Shown in pieces: positions 1-6,202 of a stretch of 8,063 nt of DNA. The DNA is taken from contig CAMOEP010000084.1 in NCBI GenBank assembly GCA_946612185.1, positions 1 to 8,063 on the forward strand, written 5' to 3'. The notes beneath the pieces are model-generated. The model was not told the origin of the DNA. It saw only the letters and a list, made by a program, of their open reading frames with translations, and did no database searches. Position numbers and translations under genes: made by a program. How positions within the stretch are numbered: the stretch's first letter is position 1; every line of letters starts with the position of its first letter. Origin of the DNA: an uncultured Ruminococcus sp. (GTDB taxonomy: Bacteria > Bacillota > Clostridia > Oscillospirales > Ruminococcaceae).

Positions 1-185
1 AGGCTGCCGGAAAGATACATACCGACTTCGAGAAAGGCTTTATCCGTGCAGAGGTTATTTCCTTTGACGACCTTATGGAGTGCGGCACAATGGCTGCTGC
101 AAAGGAAAAGGGACTTGTCCGCCTTGAGGGTAAGGAGTACGTTATGAAGGACGGCGATATCGTTCTTTTCAGATTCAACGTATGA
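1..185 (+). CDS. ychF: Redox/ribosome-binding ATPase YchF, C-terminal end (5' truncated by window)
   Basis: The reading frame beginning at base 3 gives 60 residues, starting [18 protein letters not shown] and ending [23 protein letters not shown], then TGA at 183-185. This is the closing part of the TGS domain of YchF (also called EngD or OLA1-type), a universally conserved P-loop NTPase of the Obg family that binds ribosomes and prefers ATP over GTP. The [13 protein letters not shown] block and the terminal GDI(V)xFRFNV are highly characteristic of the family. The G-domain and the coiled coil lie outside the window, so catalytic motifs cannot be checked. The gene is followed within 16 bases by a strong hairpin terminator, so it ends its transcript. 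Identification is by family recognition, not by a search. Confidence 0.93.
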   Translation, partial: AAGKIHTDFEKGFIRAEVISFDDLMECGTMAAAKEKGLVRLEGKEYVMKDGDIVLFRFNV

Positions 186-200
186 TAAATGTATAATTAA

Positions 201-247
201 AAGACCGTCCGGCTCATTTTACTGAACCGGACGGTCTTACTTTTTTT
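201..247 (+). terminator. Rho-independent terminator of ychF, probably bidirectional
   Basis: A perfect 12-bp inverted repeat (201-212 with 227-238) is continued inward by three more pairs after one mismatch, leaving a 6-base loop. It is followed by ACTTTTTTTATT on the + strand. Read from the other strand, the hairpin is followed by TTAATTATA, a weaker U-rich tail. It could therefore also stop the converging exporter operon that ends at 327. Confidence 0.9.
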
Positions 248-253
248 ATTTGC

Positions 254-275
254 GGCGGTATACTCCCGCCTTTTT
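254..275 (+). terminator. Small secondary hairpin with T-tract
   Basis: GGCGG (254-258) pairs with CCGCC (266-270) around a 7-base loop and is followed by TTTTT at 271-275. The stem is only 5 bp, but it sits directly after the main ychF terminator and could be a back-up stop for + strand transcripts. On the minus strand no U-tract follows it, so it does not serve the exporter operon. Confidence 0.4.
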
Positions 276-289
276 GAAATGTTCAGCGC

Positions 290-322
290 AATTACGCATT
301 ACGCATTACGAATTACGCATTA
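290..322 (+). repeat. Solo copy of 33-bp heptamer repeat (ATTACGC-type)
   Basis: The sequence is A followed by four 7-base units (ATTACGC, ATTACGC, ATTACGA, ATTACGC) and ATTA. It is base-for-base identical to 4318-4350 and to the reverse complement of 4186-4218. The match to the reverse complement of 4186-4221 extends to 36 bp (287-322). It lies between the terminators and the last stop codon of the minus-strand operon, in non-coding DNA. Exact identity at 4 kb distance points to a dispersed repeat family in this genome rather than chance. Confidence 0.9.
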
Positions 323-326
323 ATTA

Positions 327-1634
327 TCAGTCGTATCTCAGAGCGTCGATAGGATTCATCTTTGCTGCCTTGCTTGCAGGGTAAAGTCCGAAGAATACAC
401 CTGTAAGTGTTGAGAAAAGAATTGATATGATTATTGCACCTACTGACGGTACGATCTGTACATCACCAAGAATGTCTGCATAATCAGGATTGCTCTTAAT
501 TACGGAGTTGGCTATTACCCCTGCCAGTTCTCCGTTGAGGAATCCAACGAGTATTCCAATAATTCCGCCTATCAGACAGATGATTATAGCTTCAATAACA
601 AACTGCTGCTTGATAGTCCTCTTTTTAGCACCAAGCGCCTTGCGTATACCGATCTCACGGGTACGCTCCGTTACGCTTACCAGCATTATGTTCATAACGC
701 CTACACCGCCTACGATGAGGGATATAGCTGCGATTACTGATACAACTATGGTAACAACATTGATGACCATATCTATAGTTTTAAGCTGGTCTTCCATACT
801 TACCACTTCAGGCATCCAGTTCTTGTTGCCGGCGTAAAGGCTGTTGAAGTACTTCAGCATATCTGCCTTTACCTGTTCAGCATCATACTTTACGTTGTAT
901 GTGAACATCATAAACATGAACTGTGTTTCTCCGTGGATACCTGTTATAGCCTTACCTACTGAATCAGGGATATATACAGGTGTACTCATGGTTCTTCTGT
1001 CGCCCATACCATTTGAAAGGCTGTTGTACTTGTATACACCAACAATATTGAATTCCTGAACGATACCGGTGGAAAGTGTTACCTTGATAGTCTTACCAAC
1101 GGGTTCTTCTTTTTCTTTGAAGTACTGCTCCACGAAGATATCGGATACTAAGCAGGCGTGCTTTTTGTACTTAACATCGTCCATGCTAAGGTTTCTGCCG
1201 GCGATAAGCTTGTAGGAGTTATAGGTAAGAGTACCGTCATAAGCACCTACCAGGTTGATCGCAACGTCCTTGCCCTTGGAGTTTTTCAGGGAAGCATTTC
1301 CTACAGGAGTCTCATCAGCGATCTGGAATTCACCAGGGTATGTATCAAGTAATGTCTCGATATCCTCCATAGTAAAGAAGTCTTCATCGTTCATTTCTAC
1401 TTCCAGGGAATCGTAATAGTTGTCAACATCTCTTTCAGTGAGGCGAACGTACATCAGGTTTGAACCCAGACTTGCCATAGCGCCTTTGATAGTAGAACGG
1501 AGTGTAGTACCCAGGGTGGTTATAGTGATAACTGCGCTGATACCGATAATGATACCCAGCATAGTCAGCAGAGAACGCATCTTGTTGGCAGCTATGGAGC
1601 TGAACGCCATTTTAAGGTTCTCAAATATGTTCAT
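327..1634 (-). CDS. MacB/FtsX-type ABC transporter permease
   Basis: This 435-residue integral membrane protein is the permease of a MacB-type (type VII) ABC exporter. Residues about 1-45 hold the typical opening with NKMRSLLTMLGIIIG leading into a first membrane segment (about 21-43). A long extracytoplasmic MacB_PCD-like domain follows (about 45-285). Three C-terminal membrane segments make up the FtsX domain, at about 290-315, 350-375 and 398-420. The conserved cytoplasmic loop SVTERTREIGIRKALGA and the ending PASKAAKMNPIDALRYD are textbook for the family. The ATP start at 1632-1634 overlaps the stop of the upstream ATPase gene by one base (TGATG), with GGAGG at 1645-1649 as ribosome binding site. 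ATPase and permease are separate proteins here, as is usual in Gram-positives, whereas Escherichia coli MacB is a fusion. Substrate is unknown; family members export peptides, antibiotics or lipoproteins by a mechanotransmission mechanism. Confidence 0.95.
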   Translation of the reverse strand: MNIFENLKMAFSSIAANKMRSLLTMLGIIIGISAVITITTLGTTLRSTIKGAMASLGSNLMYVRLTERDVDNYYDSLEVEMNDEDFFTMEDIETLLDTYPGEFQIADETPVGNASLKNSKGKDVAINLVGAYDGTLTYNSYKLIAGRNLSMDDVKYKKHACLVSDIFVEQYFKEKEEPVGKTIKVTLSTGIVQEFNIVGVYKYNSLSNGMGDRRTMSTPVYIPDSVGKAITGIHGETQFMFMMFTYNVKYDAEQVKADMLKYFNSLYAGNKNWMPEVVSMEDQLKTIDMVINVVTIVVSVIAAISLIVGGVGVMNIMLVSVTERTREIGIRKALGAKKRTIKQQFVIEAIIICLIGGIIGILVGFLNGELAGVIANSVIKSNPDYADILGDVQIVPSVGAIIISILFSTLTGVFFGLYPASKAAKMNPIDALRYD

Positions 1635-2362
1635 CAGGCGCTCACCTCCGTATTACCGGGAACGCTTACATCAGCACCGGTATCGGATATTACTGAGCCG
1701 TCGCTGATAGTGATGATACGCTCTGTCTCAGCGGCAAGTTCCGGGCTGTGGGTGATGAGGACAATGGTCTTGCCCTCCTCCTTGTGGAGTTTATGGAATA
1801 TATCCATTACCAGGTGACCGGTCTTGCTATCCAGCGCACCGGTAGGCTCGTCAGCGAGGATAATGGAAGGATTATTTGCCATTGCACGGGCGATAGCCAC
1901 TCTCTGCTTCTGACCGCCGGAGAGTTCGTTAGGCTTGTGAGTGCTTCTATCCTGCATCTCTACCAGTTCCAGCAGTTCCTTTGCTCTCTTTGTGCGGTCT
2001 TTCTTGGAAACACCTGCATAGAGCATGGGAAGTTCAACATTTTTCAGAGCTGTAGTTCTGGGGATAAGGTTGAATGTCTGGAAAACGAAGCCGATCTCTT
2101 TGTTTCTTATATCACTAAGCTGCTTGTCAGAAAGCTTGCTGATATCTGTATCATTCAGGAGGTACTGTCCCTCAGTAGGCTTATCAAGAGCGCCGATGAT
2201 ATTCATAAGTGTACTCTTGCCTGAACCAGATGCACCAACGATGGATACGAATTCGCCCTCGTGGATATTAAGTGAGATACCGTTGAGTATCTGGAGTTCA
2301 TTAGGCTGACCGATGTAATATCTCTTGATGATATTGCTCATATTTATAACTGTTTTACTCAT
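1634..2362 (-). CDS. MacB/LolD-type ABC transporter ATP-binding protein
   Basis: This 242-residue ABC ATPase energises the neighbouring permease from the cytoplasmic face. Numbered from the start chosen here, Walker A is GASGSGKST at 43-51, the Q-loop glutamine is 95, and the signature LSGGQKQR is at 147-154. Walker B with the catalytic glutamate is IILADEP at 167-173, the D-loop is GALD at 175-178 and the switch histidine is 205. All key residues are present, so it should be active. The order and spacing, with FVFQTFNLIPR after the Q-loop, match the LolD/MacB/FtsE group. The frame is open upstream to GTG at 2371 and ATG at 2368, but AGGAG at 2371-2375 lies 8 bases before the ATG at 2360-2362, so that start (MSKTVINM) is preferred. 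The adaptor gene's stop at 2368-2370 falls between this ribosome binding site and the start, so the two are translationally coupled. Confidence 0.95.
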   Translation of the reverse strand: MSKTVINMSNIIKRYYIGQPNELQILNGISLNIHEGEFVSIVGASGSGKSTLMNIIGALDKPTEGQYLLNDTDISKLSDKQLSDIRNKEIGFVFQTFNLIPRTTALKNVELPMLYAGVSKKDRTKRAKELLELVEMQDRSTHKPNELSGGQKQRVAIARAMANNPSIILADEPTGALDSKTGHLVMDIFHKLHKEEGKTIVLITHSPELAAETERIITISDGSVISDTGADVSVPGNTEVSA

Positions 2363-2367
2363 ATTCA

Positions 2368-3798
2368 TCACTCCTGAACAGAATCATAGTAGCTGCCAGC
2401 TACATTAAGGGACATACCCTCTGTAATAAACTCAGGATCAGTAACGATGAGGTCGCCGTCTGAGATCTCAGTACTTGTTATCTCGGTGAGGAAGTTAGTC
2501 TCCATACCCTTTTCGATATTTACAAACTTTGCAGTACGGTTATCACCTGTACCGGAAGCTACGATAACGCTGAAAGTTCCGTCATCGTTTTCAATGATAG
2601 CGTTGTAGGGAACAGCGTAAACATCAGACTTCTCGTCGAGGATTATCTTTACCTTAGCGCTCATACCGATAAGGAGCTGATCCTGGTCGTCTACAGTGAT
2701 CTCTGCGGAGTAGCCGCCTCCGGTAGTCTCGCCGGTGAGGGAGTTAGTTACCTGACCGCTCATGATATTAACGATACGGGAAACCTTTCCGGTGAACTCA
2801 TTTTCGCCTGTAGCTGTAGTAGTGATAACAGCCTTCAGACCTTCCTTGACGTTGAGGATATCAGCCTCGTCGATAGATACGTTGATACGAAGCTGAGAAT
2901 CGTCCTCGATAGTCATGATAGCTTCGGAAGTGGGGATAGAACCCTCGGAGATATTCAGTGCAGTAACGATACCGCTTCTGTCAGCCTTTACAGTACACTT
3001 GTCGATCTTATCCTGAAGCTTATCGAGCTGTTCCTGGATAGAGGTGTCTGTATCGAACTTCTCGTTATTGATAGCGTCATTAGCAGCCTGGATAGCAGCA
3101 TCAGCGTTTCTCTCAGCAGCAGCATAAGCGTCCTTAGCGTCCTGGATAGCAGTATCGTAGGAAGTAAGCTGATCGCCCATAGCGTCGTACTCAGCCTGTG
3201 CTGACTTATACATCTGGTAGTACTCATTAGCCTTTTCGGAAGCAGCCATATCGCCCTCGCCGGCAGCGTTGTAGTAGTCGATGTACTTTGCGTAGTAGTC
3301 GTTTATCTTATCAAGAGTCTCGTCGTACTTCTTATAAGCGCTGTCACGGGCGGAAACTGCTCTGTCGATAGCACGCTGAGCCTGAGCAAGAGCGTTTTCC
3401 TTATCGGTCTTAGCGGTATTGAGTGAACGCTGGTTGATATCGTGGAGAGCCTGGAGTTTCTCATCGGTCTTTTCTGAGCTTTCTTTCAGTGTATTGTACT
3501 GAGATCTGAGGTCAGAATCATCGAATACGCAGAGAACATCGCCCTCCTTTACCTGAGAACCGATTTCAACATTCAGTTCCTTTACACGGGCGCTTACTTC
3601 GCTTGTTACCTTAACGATATTAGTACCCTCGACCTTACCCTGAACGCTGATATAGTTTTCAAGATCCTGCTTTTCAATAGCAACAGTGTCAGTAGAAGGA
3701 GCGTATTCGACCTGAGAGCCGCAGCCTGTGCCGAAAGCCATTATCATAGCGGAAACTGACAATGCCGCCAGAGTTTTCAGAATAACATTCTTTTTCAT
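2368..3798 (-). CDS. MacA/HlyD-type periplasmic-adaptor-like lipoprotein of ABC exporter
   Basis: This 476-residue membrane-fusion (adaptor) protein is first in the exporter operon. Residues 1-26 are a signal peptide (MKKN, hydrophobic stretch, then FGTGC). Cys26 is a plausible lipidation site, although the -3 position is Gly rather than the usual Leu, so the lipobox is not ideal. The first half of the biotinyl-lipoyl domain is at about 60-92 (VKEGDVLCVF) and the second half at about 270-300. Between them lies a long alpha-helical hairpin (about 100-265) rich in Ala, Asp, Gln, Lys and Tyr. Beta-barrel and membrane-proximal domains follow (about 300-470). The start ATG at 3796-3798 has AAAGGGA about 9 bases upstream. 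No outer-membrane channel is encoded nearby, as expected in a monoderm, where such adaptors work on the permease at the outer face of the membrane. The assignment is by architecture and motif recognition. Confidence 0.93.
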   Translation of the reverse strand: MKKNVILKTLAALSVSAMIMAFGTGCGSQVEYAPSTDTVAIEKQDLENYISVQGKVEGTNIVKVTSEVSARVKELNVEIGSQVKEGDVLCVFDDSDLRSQYNTLKESSEKTDEKLQALHDINQRSLNTAKTDKENALAQAQRAIDRAVSARDSAYKKYDETLDKINDYYAKYIDYYNAAGEGDMAASEKANEYYQMYKSAQAEYDAMGDQLTSYDTAIQDAKDAYAAAERNADAAIQAANDAINNEKFDTDTSIQEQLDKLQDKIDKCTVKADRSGIVTALNISEGSIPTSEAIMTIEDDSQLRINVSIDEADILNVKEGLKAVITTTATGENEFTGKVSRIVNIMSGQVTNSLTGETTGGGYSAEITVDDQDQLLIGMSAKVKIILDEKSDVYAVPYNAIIENDDGTFSVIVASGTGDNRTAKFVNIEKGMETNFLTEITSTEISDGDLIVTDPEFITEGMSLNVAGSYYDSVQE

Positions 3799-3874
3799 AT
3801 GTTCGATCCCTTTCTATATTAAATCAATTTAATGATACGGTAATACGTCTGAATGATAGTCATGCAAATCATTA

Positions 3875-3915
3875 AGTGTACTATCGTATTTAGTACACTA
3901 ATATATTAGCACACT
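3875..3915 (-). promoter_or_regulatory. Three-half-site operator overlapping the exporter promoter
   Basis: Read on the minus strand there are three 9-base half-sites: AGTGTGCTA (3907-3915), AGTGTACTA (3891-3899) and TAGTACACT (3875-3883). The spacing is exactly 16 bases start to start, with 7-base spacers. The last two form a perfect 9-bp inverted repeat just downstream of the predicted transcription start. The first two form a direct repeat, with the outer one lying between the -35 and -10. A 12-bp perfect palindrome, CTAATATATTAG (3898-3909), also covers the -10. The placement suits a dimeric repressor. No regulator gene is in the window and I do not assign the family. Confidence 0.7.
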
Positions 3916-3931
3916 TTTCCGGAATTGTCAA
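3903..3931 (-). promoter_or_regulatory. Sigma-70/SigA-type promoter of the exporter operon
   Basis: On the minus strand, TTGACA (3926-3931) is followed by a 17-base spacer and TAATAT (3903-3908). A TGC immediately before the -10 makes it an extended -10. A/T-rich DNA just upstream of the -35 (about 3932-3960, with AAAAAA and AAATTTTAA) could act as an UP element. The predicted start is near 3896, leaving a leader of about 97 bases before the adaptor gene. Such a strong core promoter with an overlapping operator suggests repression and induction rather than constitutive low expression. Confidence 0.88.
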
Positions 3932-4032
3932 GTTAAAATTTGCGTTTTTTAGGATAAAATGCAATGAACATAAACCGCTAATTTGTACAATTTGACAACA
4001 AATCCGATACGATAACAGGGGAAAAAGGTGAT

Positions 4033-4149
4033 ATGAGCGATTTACAGGAGACAAAAAACGGCAAATTTTTTGTGAAAGTTGCCGAAAATCGCTTGCAGGT
4101 CGCCTCTTTCCTTCCGTATGTTAATAGTAGCACATCTGACTTACAATAG
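4033..4149 (+). CDS. Possible 38-residue small ORF in the intergenic region
   Basis: An open frame from ATG at 4033 to TAG at 4147-4149 encodes MSDLQETKNGKFFVKVAENR followed by 18 more residues ending STSDLQ. AAAAAGGTG at 4022-4030 is a good ribosome binding site three bases before the ATG, slightly closer than ideal. I recognise no family. There is no convincing + strand promoter in front: a TTGACA at 3992-3997 has no matching -10 at 17 bases. The same bases carry a minus-strand terminator-like structure, so the coding reading may be accidental. Codon use is unremarkable, and nothing indicates membrane insertion or a signal peptide. Confidence 0.22.
   Translation: MSDLQETKNGKFFVKVAENRLQVASFLPYVNSSTSDLQ
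4053..4084 (-). terminator. Orphan minus-strand terminator-like hairpin
   Basis: CGGCAA (4059-4064) pairs with TTGCCG (4079-4084), with three further A/T pairs inside after one mismatch and a 6-base loop. Read on the minus strand, the stem is followed immediately by TTTTTTGT (4058-4051), the layout of an intrinsic terminator. No annotated minus-strand gene ends here, so the transcript it would stop is unknown. The same bases can fold otherwise: ACAAAAAA (4051-4058) can pair with TTTTTTGT (4066-4073), and AGCGATTT (4036-4043) with AAATCGCT (4086-4093). These foldings compete for the stem or enclose it. Confidence 0.5.
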
Positions 4150-4185
4150 CGTAACTTTATTATTACAAAAACGTCACTTTCTTTT

Positions 4186-4350
4186 TAATGCGTAATTCGT
4201 AATGCGTAATGCGTAATTGCGGTATTGCCTGACGGCAATGTATTTTAAATAAGTATAAGTTTCATTTGGAATTTCCAATTCATACTTTAAATAATGTGAG
4301 CGCAAGCGAGCACATTTAATTACGCATTACGCATTACGAATTACGCATTA
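4186..4350. mobile_element. MITE-like 165-bp element with perfect 33-bp terminal inverted repeats
   Basis: The left end (4186-4218) is the exact reverse complement of the right end (4318-4350), and each end is built from four ATTACGC-type heptamers. The 99-bp interior holds no ORF but has three further small hairpins. ATTGCC/GGCAAT is at 4224-4239, TTGGA/TCCAA at 4266-4278 and AATGTG/CACATT at 4293-4316. The whole could therefore fold into one long cruciform or RNA hairpin. No clear target-site duplication is visible in the flanks, which are T-rich on the left and A-rich on the right. It looks like a non-autonomous miniature element or a repeated extragenic palindrome. No transposase is in the window, so mobility is inferred. 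Confidence 0.7.
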
Positions 4351-4358
4351 GAAAAAGC

Positions 4359-4387
4359 TTGACAGGGCGGGGGTTTTGTGTTATTAT
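4359..4387 (+). promoter_or_regulatory. SigA-type promoter of the DEAD-box helicase
   Basis: TTGACA (4359-4364) is followed by a 17-base spacer and TATTAT (4382-4387), with TGT just before the -10 (extended -10). The predicted start is near 4394, giving a leader of about 40 bases. The -35 begins only 9 bases after the inverted-repeat element, so the element ends right where upstream activator or UP contacts would lie. Confidence 0.88.
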
Positions 4388-4432
4388 GGTAAAAGGAAAT
4401 TTATTGTTTGTTTTAAGATGAAAGGATAAATA

Positions 4433-6190
4433 ATGCAGTTTAATGAATTAAATCTTTCCCAGGAACTCATACAGGCTGTTGAGGAACTGGGCTTTACCGA
4501 AATGACCGAGATACAGAAGGAAAGTATCCCTCTGCTCCTCCAGGGCAGGGACGTTATCGGCAGATCTAATACCGGTACAGGTAAGACCGCCGCTTTCGGT
4601 ATCCCCGCCGTCGAGAGCATCACCTCCGACGACCGCCGCTTCCCCGCTGTACTCGTCCTCTGCCCTACCAGAGAACTGGCTATGCAGGCTGCCGGTGAAG
4701 TACGCAAATTCGCCAAATACAAGAAGTCCGTCCGCACCTGTGCTGTTTACGGCGGCGCAAGTATGGAAAAGCAGATAATGGAACTGAAAAAGGGCGCTTC
4801 CATCGTCATCGGTACTCCCGGCAGAGTTATGGACCATATCCGCCGCCGTACCCTGAAACTCGAAAATATCCGCACAGTTATCCTTGACGAGGCTGACGAG
4901 ATGCTGAATATGGGCTTCCGTGAGGACATCGAGTCCATACTCTCAGATATCCCCACCGAGCGCCAGACAGTCCTTTTCTCCGCAACTATGCCGCCGGAGA
5001 TACTCGCTATCACCGAGAAATACCAGAATGACCCGGTTCAGATCAAGATAAAGTCTACCCAGCGTACTGCCCAGCTTATCGAGCAGTTCTGGTTCGAGAC
5101 TGCTATGGGCAGAAAGACCGACGCTCTCAAGCTTCTCCTGACTGCCTACGCTCCTGCCTCTGCTATGGTTTTCTGCAATACCAAGAAAATGGTAGATGAC
5201 CTTACTGAGGATCTGGTGAAAGCCGGTTTCCGTGCTGCCGGTCTCCACGGCGATATGAAACAGGCTCAGCGTACCCAGGTCATGAACTCGTTCAAAGCCA
5301 AGAATACAGCCATTCTCGTGGCTACCGACGTTGCCGCAAGAGGTATCGACGTAAGCGGCGTTGACGCTGTTTTCAACTACGACCTGCCCCAGGACAACGA
5401 GTACTATATCCACCGTATCGGAAGAACAGGCCGTGCTGGTCGTGCCGGTGCTGCTTACTCCATTATATCCGGCAGAAAACAGCTCTACGAACTGAAGGCT
5501 ATATCCCGCTACGTCAAGGCTGATATCAAGGAACTCCCCCTGCCTGACAAGAGCGATATCATCGCTATGAAGAAGGAGAGTATCGTCCGCAGTATCGCCG
5601 CTCAGGAGGAACGTCCCTCCCATGACGCTTATGAGATACTCGACCGCCTTGCCGCTGAGGGTATCGACTACCGTGAAGCCGCTGCAAGACTGGTAAGCGG
5701 AAAACTCGCTGACGAGATCGCAGGACTCCCCGAACTTGACGTTCCCAAGCCTATCCGCAAGGGCAAGCGCTCAGGTGCTAAGACTGTCCGCATCGACCTG
5801 AATATCGGCAGAAATAAGCGCATCGCTCCCAATTTCATTCTGGGCGCTCTGGTGGACGCTACCGGTATGTCCGGTCAGGATTTCGGCAAGATAGATATAT
5901 TCGACAGCCATACTACCGTTGAAGTTCCCGAAGCTGAGACTGACTTTATCCTCGATGCCGCCAATCCCATGAAGATAAACGGCAACCCTGTTGAGGTAAA
6001 GCTTTTCAAGGGCGATACCTCCGGCGAAAAGTCAGGCAGAGGCGGTTTTTCTTCCAAGAACCACCGCTCAGATCATCGCCCTGACCATCGCCCCGACAGA
6101 CGCAGGTCAGCTTACGGCAGCCGCAAAAAGGCTGATATTTTCAGCGACTATATCCCAGACCGCAGAAAGCGCAGTAAAAAAAGAAGTTAA
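4433..6190 (+). CDS. deaD: ATP-dependent DEAD-box RNA helicase, CsdA/DeaD/CshA type, with DbpA-like RNA-binding domain
   Basis: This 585-residue helicase unwinds short RNA duplexes, and its relatives act in ribosome assembly, mRNA decay and cold adaptation. All core motifs are seen. The Q motif is at about 21-28 (FTEMTEIQ), with motif I SNTGTGKT at 45-52, PTREL at 78-82 and TPGR at 128-131. Motif II DEAD is at 152-155, SAT at 183-185, FCNT at 247-250, ATDVAARGID at 297-306 and HRIGRTGRAG at 327-336. Motif I has Ser-Asn where AQ is common. Residues about 449-525 match the DbpA C-terminal RNA-binding fold (VRIDLNIGR, ILGALVDATGMSG, GKIDIFDSHTTVEV). The last 59 residues form a basic, disordered tail with repeated DHRP units. 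The start ATG has AAAGGA 6 bases upstream. The symbol follows domain architecture; cshA is an equally possible name. Confidence 0.95.
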   Translation: MQFNELNLSQELIQAVEELGFTEMTEIQKESIPLLLQGRDVIGRSNTGTGKTAAFGIPAVESITSDDRRFPAVLVLCPTRELAMQAAGEVRKFAKYKKSVRTCAVYGGASMEKQIMELKKGASIVIGTPGRVMDHIRRRTLKLENIRTVILDEADEMLNMGFREDIESILSDIPTERQTVLFSATMPPEILAITEKYQNDPVQIKIKSTQRTAQLIEQFWFETAMGRKTDALKLLLTAYAPASAMVFCNTKKMVDDLTEDLVKAGFRAAGLHGDMKQAQRTQVMNSFKAKNTAILVATDVAARGIDVSGVDAVFNYDLPQDNEYYIHRIGRTGRAGRAGAAYSIISGRKQLYELKAISRYVKADIKELPLPDKSDIIAMKKESIVRSIAAQEERPSHDAYEILDRLAAEGIDYREAAARLVSGKLADEIAGLPELDVPKPIRKGKRSGAKTVRIDLNIGRNKRIAPNFILGALVDATGMSGQDFGKIDIFDSHTTVEVPEAETDFILDAANPMKINGNPVEVKLFKGDTSGEKSGRGGFSSKNHRSDHRPDHRPDRRRSAYGSRKKADIFSDYIPDRRKRSKKRS

Positions 6191-6202
6191 GAGGTGAGGA
6201 TC

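Noticed and set aside
1748..2224. A 158-codon + strand open frame opposite the ABC ATPase gene, and similar ones across 490-2309
   Set aside because: They lie fully antisense to genes with complete, well-conserved motifs, have no ribosome binding site or promoter, and give low-complexity products typical of reverse-frame shadows.
2363..2371. GTG at 2371 or ATG at 2368 as start of the ABC ATPase
   Set aside because: Both overlap or touch the AGGAG ribosome binding site at 2371-2375. The ATG at 2360-2362 has correct 8-base spacing.
3981..4003. ATTTGT/ACAAAT inverted repeat with an inner TTGTACAA palindrome as an operator
   Set aside because: It is A/T-rich, not near a supported promoter core, and short enough to occur by chance in this region.
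3992..4020. TTGACA at 3992-3997 as a + strand promoter for the 38-codon ORF
   Set aside because: No acceptable -10 lies 16-18 bases downstream; GATAAC is only 13 bases away and TAACAG at 15 is a poor match.
4186..4350. Heptamer repeats considered as a CRISPR array
   Set aside because: The 7-base units abut without spacers, the 33-bp arms are inverted rather than direct, and no cas gene is present.
4943..5623. A 226-codon minus-strand open frame inside the helicase gene, with smaller ones nearby
   Set aside because: The helicase frame carries every DEAD-box motif. The antisense frame reflects the C-rich third positions of that gene, and its product resembles no family I know.
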